Below the pieces are notes generated by a model, which was not told where the DNA came from, ran no database searches, and saw nothing but the letters and a program-made list of their open reading frames with translations. Below are positions 18,058-27,094 of a stretch of 64,000 nucleotides of DNA, piece by piece. The position numbers and the translations under genes are program-made. The DNA lies in NCBI RefSeq assembly GCF_004571135.1, contig NZ_SPSB01000006.1:29758-93757 (forward strand), given 5' to 3'. The DNA comes from Algoriphagus kandeliae (lineage in GTDB: Bacteria; Bacteroidota; Bacteroidia; Cytophagales; Cyclobacteriaceae). Within the stretch, counting starts at the first letter, position 1. Each line of letters begins with the position of its first letter.

Positions 18058-20218
18058 TTTCTGCAAATTCCAGGTCGATGGTTCGTCGGTCAATATCGGT
18101 ATTAACTACACGAACCCAAACTTTGTCTCCTAAGGTGATCATTTTTTTTGATCTGGATCCGACGAGTCGCATGTTTCGCTCGTCAAATTCGTAATAATCG
18201 TCCGTCATATCTGATACCCGAACCATGCCTTCGCATTTGGTTTCGGTGATTTCCACAAATACGCCCCATTCAGTCACACCTGATACAATGCCCTCGTAAT
18301 CTTTTTCTTCAGCCAAAGACATGTATTCTACCTGCTTGTATTTGATGGAAGCGCGCTCAGCATCTGCTGCTCTTTTTTCCCGATCCGAAGAATGAATACA
18401 TTTCTTTTCCCAAGGTTCTGCTTCAGGGGATTTGCCTCCATCCAAATAATGCTGAAGTAGTCGATGGACCATCATATCGGGATAACGCCGGATCGGAGAG
18501 GTGAAATGGGTGTAATGAGGAAATGCTAGGCCGAAATGTCCTTTTGGTTCGGTCGTATACTTGGCTTTGGCCATGGATCGGATAGCTAATTGCTCCAAAA
18601 CGTTTTGTTCGGGTTTTCCCTGTATCTCATCCATGAGCTTGTTGAGGGAAGATGATACTTGGCGCTCACTGTCTAATTTTAGTTGATGCCCAAAACGCTT
18701 GGCAAAGCCCGAGAAAATTTCCAATCGGTCCATATCAGGAGCATCATGAGTACGGTACACAAATGTATCAGTCCCATTATGCTTTTTATAAATGAATTCA
18801 GCCACATGTTTATTGGCTAATAGCATGAATTCTTCGATCAGCTTGTGAATATCTTTTCGTTCCTTGACCATCAGTCCAAGTGGAGTTCCTTTTTCATCCA
18901 GCTTGAATTTGACTTCAACGGTTTCAAAATTCACCGCTCCATTTTGGAATCGGCGCTTTCGGATCTTTTTAGCTAATTCATTGAGATGGGTTAGCTCTTC
19001 GTAAAAGTCTCCCGATTGTTTATCGATATTTTCTTGAGCATCATCATAGACAAAGCGTCGATCAGAATGAATGATGGTTCTTCCAATCCAATGATTCAGG
19101 ACTTTGGCATCCTCATCCATCTCAAACACACAAGAGAATGTCAGTTTATCTTCATTTGGGCGAAGAGAACAAAGCCCGTTACTCAAATGCTCTGGAAGCA
19201 TTGGGATTGTTCGGTCTACCAAATAGACAGAGGTAGCCCGGTCATAGGCCTCCTTTTCTAAGGCAGTTTTTGGCTGGACATAGTGCGTTACATCAGCGAT
19301 GTGAACTCCAATTTCCAGATTTCCATTTTCTAATCTTCGATAAGAAATGGCATCATCAAAGTCCTTGGCATCTGCCGGGTCAATCGTGAAAGTAGTGATA
19401 TTCCGGAAGTCTTTTCGAGCTTTGATCTCCTTTGGGCTGATGGTGTCAGCAATGGCATTCGCTTCTGCCTCGGCCTCTTTTGGGTATTCGAAAGGAAGGC
19501 CGAATTCAGCCATGATAGAGTGAATTTCAACTTCATGAACTCCGGCTTTACCAAGGACTCGAGTGACTTTTCCAGTAGGATTTTTATCTCCTTCACGCCA
19601 TTCGGTCAATTTGACCACAACCTTCTCATTATGCTGTGCTCCCTTCAAATCGCCCCTATGCACGAAGATGTCTTTGTGCATTTTTTTAAAATCGGGGACC
19701 ACGAAGGCAAATCTTGGGGAAATTTCTACCCGACCTACAAATTCATCACGAGCTCTTTCCAAAATTTCCAATACTCGTCCTTCGCTCCGTCCACTTCTTC
19801 CTTTGGTAGGATAGACCATGACTCGCACTCGGTCATCATCCAAGGCTTGCTTCAGGTCGACTTCTTTGACTAGAATATCGCCATCTGTCGCCTCAGGGTC
19901 GTCTGGAATGATGTAGGCAAATCGAGGATTGACATAATCAACCTTCCCTAAGATAAACTCAGGATCCTTTTTGGAGGAATAATAGTTCCGGGGACTTTTC
20001 GCTATCGTTCCATTTTCAACGAGTTTGATTAAGATAGGCTCAACGGCTCCTTTTGAAATCGCGTCTCGAATTTCTAGTTTTTTGATTATTTGCTTGGAGG
20101 AAAACTCCTCTCCGTAATGATTGTCTAAAAATGATTTGATTTTCCGGGCAAGCTGTGAAGCTTTTGGAGATTCACCTCCGGAATGTTTCGAATTTCTTCT
20201 GTTTGATTTTCTTCCCAT
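18020..20218 (-). CDS. rnr: Ribonuclease R
   Basis: A 732-aa 3'-5' exoribonuclease of the RNB family that degrades structured RNA, including rRNA and mRNA fragments. Domain order is an N-terminal helix-turn-helix (about 20-75), two cold-shock domains (about 85-240), the RNB catalytic domain with metal-binding Asp280, Asp286, Asp288 and Asp289 in I-D-P-A-D-A-K-D-F-D-D, and a C-terminal S1 domain from about 640. Length is typical for RNase R rather than RNase II. The basic C-terminal tail is short. It heads a probable rnr-ispA-like-rhomboid operon. Confidence 0.95.
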   Translation of the reverse strand: MGRKSNRRNSKHSGGESPKASQLARKIKSFLDNHYGEEFSSKQIIKKLEIRDAISKGAVEPILIKLVENGTIAKSPRNYYSSKKDPEFILGKVDYVNPRFAYIIPDDPEATDGDILVKEVDLKQALDDDRVRVMVYPTKGRSGRSEGRVLEILERARDEFVGRVEISPRFAFVVPDFKKMHKDIFVHRGDLKGAQHNEKVVVKLTEWREGDKNPTGKVTRVLGKAGVHEVEIHSIMAEFGLPFEYPKEAEAEANAIADTISPKEIKARKDFRNITTFTIDPADAKDFDDAISYRRLENGNLEIGVHIADVTHYVQPKTALEKEAYDRATSVYLVDRTIPMLPEHLSNGLCSLRPNEDKLTFSCVFEMDEDAKVLNHWIGRTIIHSDRRFVYDDAQENIDKQSGDFYEELTHLNELAKKIRKRRFQNGAVNFETVEVKFKLDEKGTPLGLMVKERKDIHKLIEEFMLLANKHVAEFIYKKHNGTDTFVYRTHDAPDMDRLEIFSGFAKRFGHQLKLDSERQVSSSLNKLMDEIQGKPEQNVLEQLAIRSMAKAKYTTEPKGHFGLAFPHYTHFTSPIRRYPDMMVHRLLQHYLDGGKSPEAEPWEKKCIHSSDREKRAADAERASIKYKQVEYMSLAEEKDYEGIVSGVTEWGVFVEITETKCEGMVRVSDMTDDYYEFDERNMRLVGSRSKKMITLGDKVWVRVVNTDIDRRTIDLEFAENDEKPTRSRTSR

Positions 20219-20264
20219 ACTGGGTTAATTGATTTTTTGAAAAGTCCCAAAAAGCTTCAGGGCT

Positions 20265-21014
20265 TTAGTTATGTTCTTTTTTTAAGTTTTCGAGATGAAC
20301 AACTTCTATGTCCATTTCATCTATGCCAGGGTTCATTGCTAAATAAACTCGAGCAGTCACTTCGACATCTTGGAGGCAGTATTTTTTGATACGCCCCATG
20401 TCCTTTTCCAAATGAAAGGTGGTATTCACCTGACTTCCATCAAGGTCGTCTTTCGAAGTAGGAATACCAAAAACTGAAGCCAATAATTCGAGCCGAGTGT
20501 AATATTTATAGTCCCCGAATTTCCAAAGTTCCATCGTGTCTAAATGGCGGATTTCCCATGGTTTCTTTCCGGCAATCTGAAGTGGTTCGGGTAAAGGAAC
20601 TCCCTGAATTAGCATCCTTCGGCATAAATAAGGAAAGTCGAATTCCTTTCCATTATGCGCACAGAGCACCCATTTTTTCTTTTGCAGCAACTCTGATAGT
20701 TCAACTAATAGGTCACGCTCATTCTCATGTTCGAAAACTTTTGAGCGGAAAATCAACTTTTTGTCTTTCTTTTTCCATTGGAAATATCCAACTCCTACAC
20801 AGATTACTTGCCCGAATTCAGCATGGATTCCCGCTCGGTCAAAGTAAAGGGAGCCTGGTTCTATAACTCCATCAGGATCTTTTTGGAGGTGTTTCTCTTT
20901 TTTAAGCCATTCCTCCTTCAGCCGCTCATCCAATTCCTCAAATCGCTCCGTGAGGGAGGCGGTTTCAATATCTAAAAACAAAATATCTCCTAAATGATTG
21001 AAAAAATCTGCCAT
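20265..21014 (-). CDS. PolB-like 3'-5' exonuclease (DEDDy)
   Basis: A 249-aa protein with the DnaQ/RNase H exonuclease fold. Motif Exo I is D15-I-E17-T-A, Exo II is the Asp in H-N-G-K-E-F-D-F-P, and Exo III is Y-C-L-Q-D-V-x-V-T-A, giving a DEDDy active site. It lacks a polymerase domain and matches the stand-alone 'predicted PolB-like 3'-5' exonuclease' family found in many Bacteroidota. The nucleic acid substrate is unknown. It is followed 7 bp upstream on this strand by a small conserved gene, so the pair is probably co-transcribed. Confidence 0.85.
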   Translation of the reverse strand: MADFFNHLGDILFLDIETASLTERFEELDERLKEEWLKKEKHLQKDPDGVIEPGSLYFDRAGIHAEFGQVICVGVGYFQWKKKDKKLIFRSKVFEHENERDLLVELSELLQKKKWVLCAHNGKEFDFPYLCRRMLIQGVPLPEPLQIAGKKPWEIRHLDTMELWKFGDYKYYTRLELLASVFGIPTSKDDLDGSQVNTTFHLEKDMGRIKKYCLQDVEVTARVYLAMNPGIDEMDIEVVHLENLKKEHN

Positions 21015-21021
21015 GATAAAT

Positions 21022-21423
21022 CTAACTATGTAAAACCCCTACCAATCCAAGTTCAGGGATCATTTGCTGCAGTGAGGGGTCAAAACTGCCAGGAGTAAAT
21101 ATAAACTTTTTGTCAAAAATCTGATCGAGGATGTAATAACTCACCCAAAACTCATTGGTCAGACAAAATACTGCTGGATCAATAGGTTCTACTTTGGCTA
21201 CGCATTGTGGGCCAAGTTCCTTAATCAAATGGCGAAGTGTGGAGGTTTTTCGCTGTTCTCCATCCAGCTCTCCATATCCGCGAGAAGTAATCATCACAGT
21301 GTTGAGCTCGATCAAATTCAAATTGATGATATAAACGCCCCATTCCGTGCCGGATTCTGTTTCTTCTTTGGCTATGGCAAGTTTTACTCCTGTGACAGGA
21401 GCAAAATCAATATCTTTTTTCAT
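21022..21423 (-). CDS. Conserved hypothetical protein (133 aa)
   Basis: A 133-aa soluble protein without signal peptide or membrane segment. It starts K-K-D-I-D-F-x-P-V and has a beta-rich N-terminal half including W-G-V-Y-I-I-N and a Y-G-E-L-D-G motif, then helices and a Phe/Pro-rich C-terminus. I recall similar short proteins throughout Bacteroidota, sometimes mislabelled in databases, but recognise no catalytic motif. It lies 7 bp upstream of the PolB-like exonuclease gene and is probably translated with it, so a nucleic-acid-related role is possible but unproven. Confidence 0.7.
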   Translation of the reverse strand: MKKDIDFAPVTGVKLAIAKEETESGTEWGVYIINLNLIELNTVMITSRGYGELDGEQRKTSTLRHLIKELGPQCVAKVEPIDPAVFCLTNEFWVSYYILDQIFDKKFIFTPGSFDPSLQQMIPELGLVGVLHS

Positions 21424-21452
21424 GGGTGATTCTGATTATTAGCTGCGTAAAG

Positions 21453-22169
21453 TTAAATGAGTTCCATTTCAAATAACTCCACCAAATGACTTTTGACTTT
21501 TTCCTTGACTTCTGATTCATCTATCGGTCGACCTAACTCTAAATGCAGGGAGGTGACGGCCTTGTCATCAATTCCGCAAGGAATAATATGTCCGAAGTAA
21601 TTCAAGTCTGCATTGATATTGAAGGCAAAACCATGCATGGTTACCCATCGGCTGGATTTGACACCCATGGCGCAGATTTTTCGAGGATTTTCCTGTTTAA
21701 TAGGATCAAGCCAAACGCCTGTCAGTCCTTCGATTCGACCTGCTTCTATGCCATATTCTGCAAGTGTTCGAATGATAGCCTCCTCCAAAAACCGTAAATA
21801 TTTATGGATGTCGGTAAAGAAATTTTCAAGATCTAAGATAGGATAGCCCACTAATTGCCCCGGTCCATGATAAGTAATGTCACCTCCCCGGTTGATTTTA
21901 TAAAATGTAGCCTCATTGGTTTTTAGCCCTTCCTCATCCAGTAGGAGGTTTTCCAATTTTCCGCTTTTCCCTAAAGTATATACATGGGGATGCTCAACAA
22001 AAAGCAGGTGGTTTTCAGTAGGTTCCTGTTCCTCGGTTGGCTTTTTTCGGTTATCGATTTTGGTAGCAACGATATCAGCAAAAAGCTGCTCTTGATAATC
22101 CCAAGCTTGCTGATAATCCATGCGGCCTAAGTCTGTGAATTTTACTTTTTTGTTGATAAATTCATTCAT
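21453..22169 (-). CDS. lipB: Octanoyltransferase LipB
   Basis: A 238-aa enzyme that moves the octanoyl group from acyl carrier protein to lipoyl domains, the first step of endogenous lipoate synthesis. The signature R-G-G-D-I-T-Y-H-G-P-G-Q (94-105) is intact, as are catalytic Lys171 in M-G-V-K-S-S and Cys198 in I-I-P-C-G-I. A mid-N-terminal insertion rich in Lys/Glu/Pro (about 38-52) is longer than in E. coli and seems lineage-typical. The start at 22169 lies 80 bp from the divergent YraN gene. Confidence 0.95.
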   Translation of the reverse strand: MNEFINKKVKFTDLGRMDYQQAWDYQEQLFADIVATKIDNRKKPTEEQEPTENHLLFVEHPHVYTLGKSGKLENLLLDEEGLKTNEATFYKINRGGDITYHGPGQLVGYPILDLENFFTDIHKYLRFLEEAIIRTLAEYGIEAGRIEGLTGVWLDPIKQENPRKICAMGVKSSRWVTMHGFAFNINADLNYFGHIIPCGIDDKAVTSLHLELGRPIDESEVKEKVKSHLVELFEMELI

Positions 22170-22249
22170 AGTTGGAAGGTGCCAGATTCTTATTCAAACT
22201 AACGGGAAGAGGCTTTCGTTCGGATTTTTCAAAATTAAACAATTCCTAC

Positions 22250-22606
22250 ATGGCAGAACATCTTGATTCAGGAAAGCGTGCCGAAGAACTAGCTTGTCAA
22301 TGGTTAGAATCAAAAGGCTACGAATTTTTAGAGAAGAATTTTCGCTACAAACATGCGGAGATTGACCTTATCATGAAACATCAAGGCTTGTTGATTTTTG
22401 TGGAGGTAAAGTTTCGATCAGGGACAGGTTTTGGTTTTGCGGAAGAGTTTGTGGATTATGGGAAAAAGAAGTTAATCATCAAGGCTGCGGATGCTTACAT
22501 TCATCAAATAGATTGGCATCAGGATATCAGGTTTGATATTGTAGGCGTTTACAAAGACAGACACGGAAATATAAATTTCAGGCATTTTGAAGATGCTTTT
22601 TACTAA
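22250..22606 (+). CDS. YraN/UPF0102 family protein
   Basis: A 118-aa member of the UPF0102 (YraN) family, restriction-endonuclease-like fold. Typical motifs are G-K-R-A-E-E-L-A near the N-terminus, N-F-R-x-K-x-A-E-I-D-L-I, and F-V-E-V-K-F-R. The Asp of E-I-D and the E-x-K motif form a PD-(D/E)XK-type active site. The in-frame ATG at 22172 would add 26 residues unlike the family, so the ATG at 22250 is chosen. The cellular role is not established. It is 11 bp upstream of the SYLF gene. Confidence 0.88.
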   Translation: MAEHLDSGKRAEELACQWLESKGYEFLEKNFRYKHAEIDLIMKHQGLLIFVEVKFRSGTGFGFAEEFVDYGKKKLIIKAADAYIHQIDWHQDIRFDIVGVYKDRHGNINFRHFEDAFY

Positions 22607-22617
22607 AATTCAAATTC

Positions 22618-23145
22618 ATGAAAAATCTACTAATCACCCTATTTTTTCTGCTTATAGCGGGAGTCGTTTTTGCACAAAGCGATAAAAAAGACCAACAAAT
22701 CATTCAAGATACTGCGGAAGCAAAAGCAGCATTTTTGGAGGATGACCCAAGTATGAGTCAACTTTTCAACTCGGCTTACGGCTATATCATTTTACCGAAT
22801 GTGGGAAAAGGAGGGCTAGGTGTCGGAGGAGCAGCTGGAAACGGTGTGGCTTTTGAACAAGGGACTCAGGTTGGCTTTGCTCGGATGACACAGGTGACCA
22901 TAGGTTTTCAGGCTGGAGGGCAAGCTTACAGCGAAGTGGTTTTCTTCGAAGATAAAGAAGCTTGGGATCGATTTAAAAATGGAAAAATTGAAATGGCTGC
23001 CCAAGTGTCTGCTGTGGCGGCGGCATCGGGTGCTTCCGCCAATGCCAAATATGTGGATGGTGTAGCTGTTTTCACCCGGACTAAGGGAGGCTTGATGTAT
23101 GAAGCCTCAGTGGGAGGTCAGCAATTCAAATTCAGGGAAAATTAA
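22618..23145 (+). CDS. SYLF/YSC84 domain lipid-binding protein, exported
   Basis: A 175-aa protein with a signal peptide (residues 1-20, ending V-F-A-Q) and one SYLF domain. Typical features are F-N-S-A-Y-G-Y-I-I-L-P-N-V-G-K-G-G, the glycine-rich G-L-G-V-G-G-A-A-G-N-G, and the C-terminal G-L-M-Y-E-A-S-V-G-G-Q. SYLF proteins bind phospholipids in eukaryotes; bacterial members are periplasmic with unclear roles. Its stop codon overlaps the stop of the convergent downstream gene by 3-4 bp. Confidence 0.85.
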   Translation: MKNLLITLFFLLIAGVVFAQSDKKDQQIIQDTAEAKAAFLEDDPSMSQLFNSAYGYIILPNVGKGGLGVGGAAGNGVAFEQGTQVGFARMTQVTIGFQAGGQAYSEVVFFEDKEAWDRFKNGKIEMAAQVSAVAAASGASANAKYVDGVAVFTRTKGGLMYEASVGGQQFKFREN

Positions 23146-23996
23146 TTGGCTCGATCGCTACGGTATACGAGGTTTCCTTCTTTATCCCATTCGGCTCGAA
23201 TATAAGGTTTGAATTCGTCCATGTAGGGTTCTTCCTGATATTGGATCTCCCGCTTACGAATGGCACGAGTATTATTAGTGTCCCAGTATTCTGTCCAAAG
23301 CCCAACTTTCTGTCCGTAGCGATATTCTCCTGTTACAGCTACTTGGCTGTCTTCATAAAAATGGTAAAAATTACCTTCTTCCAGTCCGTATTGAACTGGG
23401 ATGATCTTCTCTATGGATTTGGAAGTGCGGTTATAATAAGTGATCCTGGATTCTTCGGGCCAGCCTTCTTGGAAATGACTTTTATCCTGAAGGACATTTC
23501 GATTGTCGAAAAGCATCCAAGTTTTATGTTTCATCCCATAATAATACATTCCGCTTTCGACTACTACATCGTTGATCCTTCGCTCATAAGGACCATGTAA
23601 GAGATAGCCCTCCCCGGATTGGTAGTCTTCCCGCTTAATAGCTTTTTCACTAGGATCGTACCAATAAACATCCCGAATATATGGGTCCGGTTGACGAGTG
23701 GCGTCCGTATAGTTGAAGAATTCAAAAATTTCTTGATTTCGAAGTGTCTGCCTTATGAATCCTCTTCGGGTTTTGATGCCGAAATAAATGTTTTTACGTT
23801 CCTTTTTTTTGCGTTCTTTTTTTTCTTCCTTTTCATCCCGATCGTCAAAAAGAAGTAAAGGCATTGTGGTGGGCAGGACCGAAGTATTGACAATGCCAGT
23901 ACTGTCTGGGTCAGCTTGTTTTTCGCCCGTTGTTTGCCCCCAGCTTTTGGAGAGGAAAAAAGTAAATAGGAAAATAGGAATGAGGATACGCTTCAT
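23142..23996 (-). CDS. Exported hypothetical protein with MORN-like segments
   Basis: A 284-aa protein. The chosen ATG (23996) gives a clean signal peptide of about 20 residues ending S-W-G-Q; ATGs at 24020 and 24044 are possible. After a linker comes an extreme Lys/Glu/Arg stretch (about 55-70), then repeated G-x-Y segments such as H-G-P-Y-E-R-R and G-E-Y-R-Y-G-Q-K-V-G-L-W-T-E-Y-W. These resemble MORN/YwqK-type repeats that form beta-hairpin arrays. The function is unknown. It is convergent with the SYLF gene, with overlapping stop codons, and diverges from the aminotransferase. Confidence 0.6.
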   Translation of the reverse strand: MKRILIPIFLFTFFLSKSWGQTTGEKQADPDSTGIVNTSVLPTTMPLLLFDDRDEKEEKKERKKKERKNIYFGIKTRRGFIRQTLRNQEIFEFFNYTDATRQPDPYIRDVYWYDPSEKAIKREDYQSGEGYLLHGPYERRINDVVVESGMYYYGMKHKTWMLFDNRNVLQDKSHFQEGWPEESRITYYNRTSKSIEKIIPVQYGLEEGNFYHFYEDSQVAVTGEYRYGQKVGLWTEYWDTNNTRAIRKREIQYQEEPYMDEFKPYIRAEWDKEGNLVYRSDRAN

Positions 23997-24091
23997 ATTG
24001 GAAAAACGGGATTTTTTCATCCGTATTTTACTCAAAAATAACATTTCAAGATCAATTCTATCAGTTTGTTTAGAATTTATAATCTTCTCCC

Positions 24092-24099
24092 TATTTTTG
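24092..24099 (+). promoter_or_regulatory. -7 box of the aminotransferase gene
   Basis: Perfect TATTTTTG about 28 bp before the ATG at 24128, with a weak -33 TTTA 19 nt upstream. It is followed by AGG, not the CA-TCC extension of the stable-RNA promoters. Confidence 0.5.
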
Positions 24100-24127
24100 A
24101 GGAATTTGTAAAAAAATCAATCAAAAA

Positions 24128-25330
24128 ATGAATTCTATTCTATCAGATCGCATCTTGAATATGGAGGAATCAGCAACCCTAGCCATGGCCAAAAAGGCCC
24201 GGGAGCTGAAATCTCAAGGAATCGACATCATCGGACTCAGTTTAGGTGAGCCGGACTTCAAGACTCCAAAGCATATTCAAGAGGCTGCAAAGGCGGCCAT
24301 CGACGAGGGTAAATATTTCTCTTATCCTCCCGTATCTGGCTATCAGGATCTGAGAGAAGCAATTGCAAAAAAACTTCGAGAAGAGAATAACATCCAACAA
24401 GCCAAAGCTGAGAATATTGTTGTTTCTACTGGAGCAAAACATTCCATCGCCAATACTTTTATGTGCCTTTTGAATGAAGGAGATGAAGTAGTGATTTTTT
24501 CTCCCTATTGGGTGAGTTATGCCGAAATCATCAAGTTGGCAGGAGGGGTTCCGGTATTGATTGAAGGGACTTTGGAAAATAACTTCAAAGCAACGGCAGC
24601 TCAATTGGAGGAAGCAATTACAGATAAAACCAAAGCCGTAATTTTCTCATCCCCATGCAACCCTACAGGTTCGGTATTCAGCAAGGAAGAGTTGGGGGCA
24701 ATTTCAGATGTAGTAAAAGCACATGAGGGAATTATGGTGATTGCTGATGAGATCTATGAGCTTATCAATTTCACAGGAAAGAACTTCAGTATCGCTTCCT
24801 TACCGGGGATGTTTGAGCGGACTATCACAGTTAATGGTTTTTCAAAAGGATATGCCATGACTGGCTGGCGTGTAGGATATATCTGTGCTCCGGTAGAAAT
24901 TGCAAAGGCAGTAGAAAAAATTCAAGGCCAGTTTACATCTGGAGGTACAGGTATTGCCCAGCGGGCAGCCTTAGCAGCTATTGCTGGAGATCAGACTCCT
25001 ACCAAAGAAATGGCTGATGCCTACTTCAAAAGAAGACAGCTTGTTCTAGAGTTGCTCCAAGAAATCCCAGGAATAAAAACACATATTCCTGAAGGGGCCT
25101 TTTATTTCTTTCCGGATGTAACTTCCTATTTTGGAAAATCCGCGCATGGTCATACCGTAAATAATGCGGACGATTTGTGTTTGTATTTGTTGGATGTAGC
25201 GCATGTTTCCTTGGTGACGGGGTCTGCTTTTGGTGCTCCAAATTGTGTGAGATTGAGTTATGCAGCTTCGGAAGAAGAACTGAAAGAAGCCTTAAAACGA
25301 CTGAAAAAAGCTCTGGGCGATCTCGCTTAA
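24128..25330 (+). CDS. Aspartate aminotransferase-family enzyme (class I PLP aminotransferase)
   Basis: A 400-aa fold-type I aminotransferase of subgroup I-gamma (aspartate/aromatic type). Visible motifs are G-L-S-L-G-E-P-D-F-K-T-P near the N-terminus, P-Y-W-V-S-Y, N-P-T-G-S-V, A-D-E-I-Y-E, and the PLP-binding Lys in G-F-S-K-G-Y-A-M-T-G-W-R. A C-terminal Arg (C-V-R-L-S-Y-A) binds the substrate carboxylate. It most likely interconverts aspartate and oxaloacetate with 2-oxoglutarate; prephenate aminotransferase activity is also common in this group. It is monocistronic and ends in a strong terminator. Confidence 0.93.
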   Translation: MNSILSDRILNMEESATLAMAKKARELKSQGIDIIGLSLGEPDFKTPKHIQEAAKAAIDEGKYFSYPPVSGYQDLREAIAKKLREENNIQQAKAENIVVSTGAKHSIANTFMCLLNEGDEVVIFSPYWVSYAEIIKLAGGVPVLIEGTLENNFKATAAQLEEAITDKTKAVIFSSPCNPTGSVFSKEELGAISDVVKAHEGIMVIADEIYELINFTGKNFSIASLPGMFERTITVNGFSKGYAMTGWRVGYICAPVEIAKAVEKIQGQFTSGGTGIAQRAALAAIAGDQTPTKEMADAYFKRRQLVLELLQEIPGIKTHIPEGAFYFFPDVTSYFGKSAHGHTVNNADDLCLYLLDVAHVSLVTGSAFGAPNCVRLSYAASEEELKEALKRLKKALGDLA

Positions 25331-25339
25331 TTCTTATAA

Positions 25340-25369
25340 ATCCTGGCCAAGCGGCCAGGATATTTTTTT
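25340..25369 (+). terminator. Terminator of the aminotransferase gene
   Basis: Perfect 9-bp stem ATCCTGGCC/GGCCAGGAT (25340-25348 and 25353-25361) with loop AAGC, then A and seven T. The T-run merges with the TTTG upstream of the next gene. Confidence 0.93.
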
Positions 25370-25408
25370 GCCCCTTTGGAAAGGCTTACTTTTGAGAAAA
25401 TTTCTGTC

Positions 25409-26119
25409 ATGGAAAAGGTCCTAGTAATTACTCCGGTTAAGAATTCTATTGAAACGACTTTGGATACTGCAAAGGCGATATCGGAGTCGGATGTGCAGGT
25501 TAAGCATATTATTTTCAATGATTTTTCAAGTGAGGAAACCAAGAAGGAGCTTGAACGGAATCAGAAAAAGTTGGGCTATGAACTAGTTCATTTGGAAGAT
25601 ATCACGGACCATCCTTCTCCTAATTACAAATTGGTTCTGCAGATTTCCCAGAAAAAAGCCCTCGAATTTGGATTGCCATTATTAGTCGTTGAATCAGATG
25701 TGGTGGTACAAAAGGATACTATTCGAAAATTGCTGGAATATCAAAAGGAAAAAGAAAATTCTGGCTTAGTGGGATCGGTGACAGTGGATGATAAAGGAGA
25801 GGTAAATTTCCCTTATTTGAAATTTAAAAATGTCAACGAGCCCATTATCTCAACCAAACGGAGTTTGAGCTTTTGTTGCACGCTGTTTTCAGAGGATTTC
25901 CTGAATTCTTATGACTTTGCCGGATTGGATGATGCCAAAGATTGGTACGATACTTTTATTTCATCAAAGGCTTTAGAGCAGGGGTTTGAAAACTATGTGC
26001 TCATGAATGCCCCTGTTTGGCATAGGCCCCATGGAAGCCGTCCTTGGAAGCAATTGAAATATAAAAATCCGTTGAAATATTACTTTTTGAAGTACTGGAA
26101 GGGATTGGATAAGATTTAA
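25409..26119 (+). CDS. Family 2-like glycosyltransferase
   Basis: A 236-aa GT-A fold glycosyltransferase without membrane segments. The N-terminus V-L-V-I-T-P-V-K-N is the nucleotide-binding strand, and V-V-E-S-D-V-V-V serves as the DxD-like metal/nucleotide motif. The ATG at 25409 gives the canonical start. A -7 box TACTTTTG (25387-25394) lies 14 bp upstream, implying a very short leader. The C-terminus is short and basic-aromatic, typical of cell-surface glycan enzymes. Donor and acceptor are unknown. It lies with an FkbM methyltransferase and a DUF616 gene, suggesting surface-polysaccharide work. Confidence 0.8.
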   Translation: MEKVLVITPVKNSIETTLDTAKAISESDVQVKHIIFNDFSSEETKKELERNQKKLGYELVHLEDITDHPSPNYKLVLQISQKKALEFGLPLLVVESDVVVQKDTIRKLLEYQKEKENSGLVGSVTVDDKGEVNFPYLKFKNVNEPIISTKRSLSFCCTLFSEDFLNSYDFAGLDDAKDWYDTFISSKALEQGFENYVLMNAPVWHRPHGSRPWKQLKYKNPLKYYFLKYWKGLDKI

Positions 26120-26949
26120 ACTCCGGATTCGAAAAAACGCTCAAATTCTTGAGGTGGATTTAACATTGCCAAAGTGTCTCTTCCGAATTTTTGAAGACGG
26201 TAATTGTTGCTTTTTAACAATTGATAGCATTCCTCCAATTCTTCTTTTGGTAAATTTTCATTTTCGAAAATGATTGTCCTAGGCTTGGTTTTTCCAATAT
26301 CGAAAATTTTAATCACCTCTAAATCATATCCTTCAGCATCGATTTGCAAGAGGTCGATATGAGATACATTATATTTTTTGATGAGGGTTTGAGGAGAGAT
26401 GACTTCCACATCTACTTCAACGATTTGTTTTTTAGGGTCTTTTGGGATTTCAAGCCCATATTTTTTGCAATTCAATGCTACAACCCCATTTCGAAAATGA
26501 TCCTGGATTTGTTCTAAAGAAAAGGAAGCTAAACCCGTGGCCCACCTCATGGTGGAGAAGCCTATTTTGTAGAGTTTTTGGGTTCCGTCTTCTTTGCCGA
26601 TAGCAGCACAAATGGGATGAAGCCCTTCATTGAATTGATAGATTTTTTTCAATTCTTGATTATAAACATCAGGTTGAGGTTCCAGTAGTACACCTTTCCA
26701 TCTATCTCGTTTGATGAATTTATGGATTGGATCGTGGGTAATCCCATCATTTGCACCGATTTGGATTACATAAAAGTCGCCTTTTTTTGATAAGGAATAT
26801 TCGGAAATAAATTCTGCCAAACTGCCTTTCTTCGGTTTGTAAAAGTATTTGTAAAAGCCGATAAAGACTGGATTATCACTAGCGCTGAGATTGAATCGAA
26901 GATTTTTCCAAAAGGCTTTGAAGCTGGCCTTTAGTTTATGTTTTAGCAT
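26116..26949 (-). CDS. FkbM-family methyltransferase
   Basis: A 277-aa SAM-dependent methyltransferase of the FkbM family, often acting on polysaccharide sugar hydroxyls. The SAM-binding motif I is V-I-Q-I-G-A-N-D-G (about 58-66). The acidic motif L-L-Q-I-D-A-E-G-Y-D, highly typical of FkbM, lies near residues 200-210, followed by F-E-N-E-N-L. The N-terminus (about 1-45) is basic and may associate with membranes. It is convergent with the GT2 gene; their stops overlap by 4 bp (TTAA). The substrate is unknown. Confidence 0.87.
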   Translation of the reverse strand: MLKHKLKASFKAFWKNLRFNLSASDNPVFIGFYKYFYKPKKGSLAEFISEYSLSKKGDFYVIQIGANDGITHDPIHKFIKRDRWKGVLLEPQPDVYNQELKKIYQFNEGLHPICAAIGKEDGTQKLYKIGFSTMRWATGLASFSLEQIQDHFRNGVVALNCKKYGLEIPKDPKKQIVEVDVEVISPQTLIKKYNVSHIDLLQIDAEGYDLEVIKIFDIGKTKPRTIIFENENLPKEELEECYQLLKSNNYRLQKFGRDTLAMLNPPQEFERFFESGV

Positions 26950-27094
26950 GCAGGGTTATTTTTCCTATTTTGTGGAAAAATCCACAGAGGTCCTATAAAG
27001 TCAAAAATAAATAAATCTATTATCCTCAGGCGATTTTTATTCAAAACTTGAACCCAAGGCCCAAAATTACAAATCCAAAAAGAGAATTTGACTT